Source: JBBRLG01 sp038231495 (GTDB taxonomy: Bacteria; Planctomycetota; Planctomycetia; Gemmatales; Gemmataceae). Taken from it: 30,256 nucleotides of DNA. The position numbers were made by a program, and so were the translations under genes. The DNA is taken from assembly GCA_038231495.1 (NCBI GenBank), contig JBBRLG010000015.1:1-30256 (forward strand). The letters are read 5' to 3'. Shown here one piece after another: positions 30,212 to 30,256 of this stretch; the stretch's first letter is position 1, and each line of letters starts with the position of its first letter. The notes under the pieces were generated by a model that saw nothing but the letters and a program-made list of their open reading frames with translations, was not told the DNA's origin and made no database searches.

Positions 30212-30256
30212 GTTGCGTAAGCGCCCCGAGAGGCTTCCTCGGGGCGCTTACGCAAC
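30212..30256. repeat. Long perfect hairpin at the window end
   Basis: Arms GTTGCGTAAGCGCCCCGAG and its exact reverse complement (19 bp) flank a 7-base loop AGGCTTC. It lies 42 bases upstream of the start of the exported-protein gene and reaches the window edge, so it may be longer or may terminate a gene beyond the window. The arm differs from the 14.5/16.9/21.1/27.7 kb family. Confidence 0.9.

Overview
The window looks like a chromosome segment of a GC-rich planctomycete, most likely Gemmataceae-like. This rests on protein families seen in the sequence: a Tat-exported DUF1501 protein, a giant PVC-type heme-binding dehydrogenase/HEAT/cytochrome protein, a DUF1559 pseudopilin, a DUF1573-like small protein, and formylmethanofuran-dehydrogenase-like (Fwd/Fhc) genes, which in bacteria are typical of methylotrophs and planctomycetes. 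The genus assignment is inference.

Layout. 1-5.5 kb: a partial upstream reading frame, a palindrome, then the convergent pair DUF1501 (+) and the PVC heme protein (-). 5.6-7.0 kb: a two-gene unknown cassette and a MmcQ/YjbR protein. 7.1-13.7 kb: a long + strand run holding fwdD-, fwdB- and fwdA-like genes. Accessory genes sit between them with 2-16 bp gaps or short overlaps: a HicBA toxin-antitoxin pair, a VapB-type antitoxin with a decayed VapC, a pair of unknown small proteins, a Uma2 nuclease, a 51-aa basic protein and a TPR protein. The run ends with a PII protein that lacks the usual Tyr51. 13.7-17.6 kb: a lone receiver domain, a small acidic protein, a fatty acid desaturase, a single-HKD phospholipase D/Nuc-like protein and a MazEF-like module. 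17.7-20.7 kb: a KOW-like small protein and a XamI-type restriction-modification pair. 21.1-27.4 kb (all -): an apparent operon SDR > asparagine synthase > DevC-like permease > ABC ATPase > HlyD-like adaptor, interrupted by C/G-run tandem repeats. 27.8-30.2 kb (all -): a membrane-anchored exported protein, a DUF1573-like protein and a DUF1559 pseudopilin, coupled by overlapping start and stop codons.

The most striking observation is in this last operon. The DUF1573-like frame is interrupted by one in-frame TGA (28900-28902). The protein sequence remains coherent for 76 more codons, the TGA falls where the family has a Cys, and a hairpin with a GGUCC apical loop lies directly downstream at the spacing of a bacterial SECIS element. 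I read this as a probable selenocysteine codon, so an ordinary gene caller would split or truncate the gene.

A second notable feature is a family of four near-identical intergenic palindromes (arm GCCGCTTGCGGCTTTGC) with variable loops, at 14.5, 16.9, 21.1 and 27.7 kb. Other hairpins lie at both window ends. There is no rRNA, tRNA or CRISPR array that I can support.
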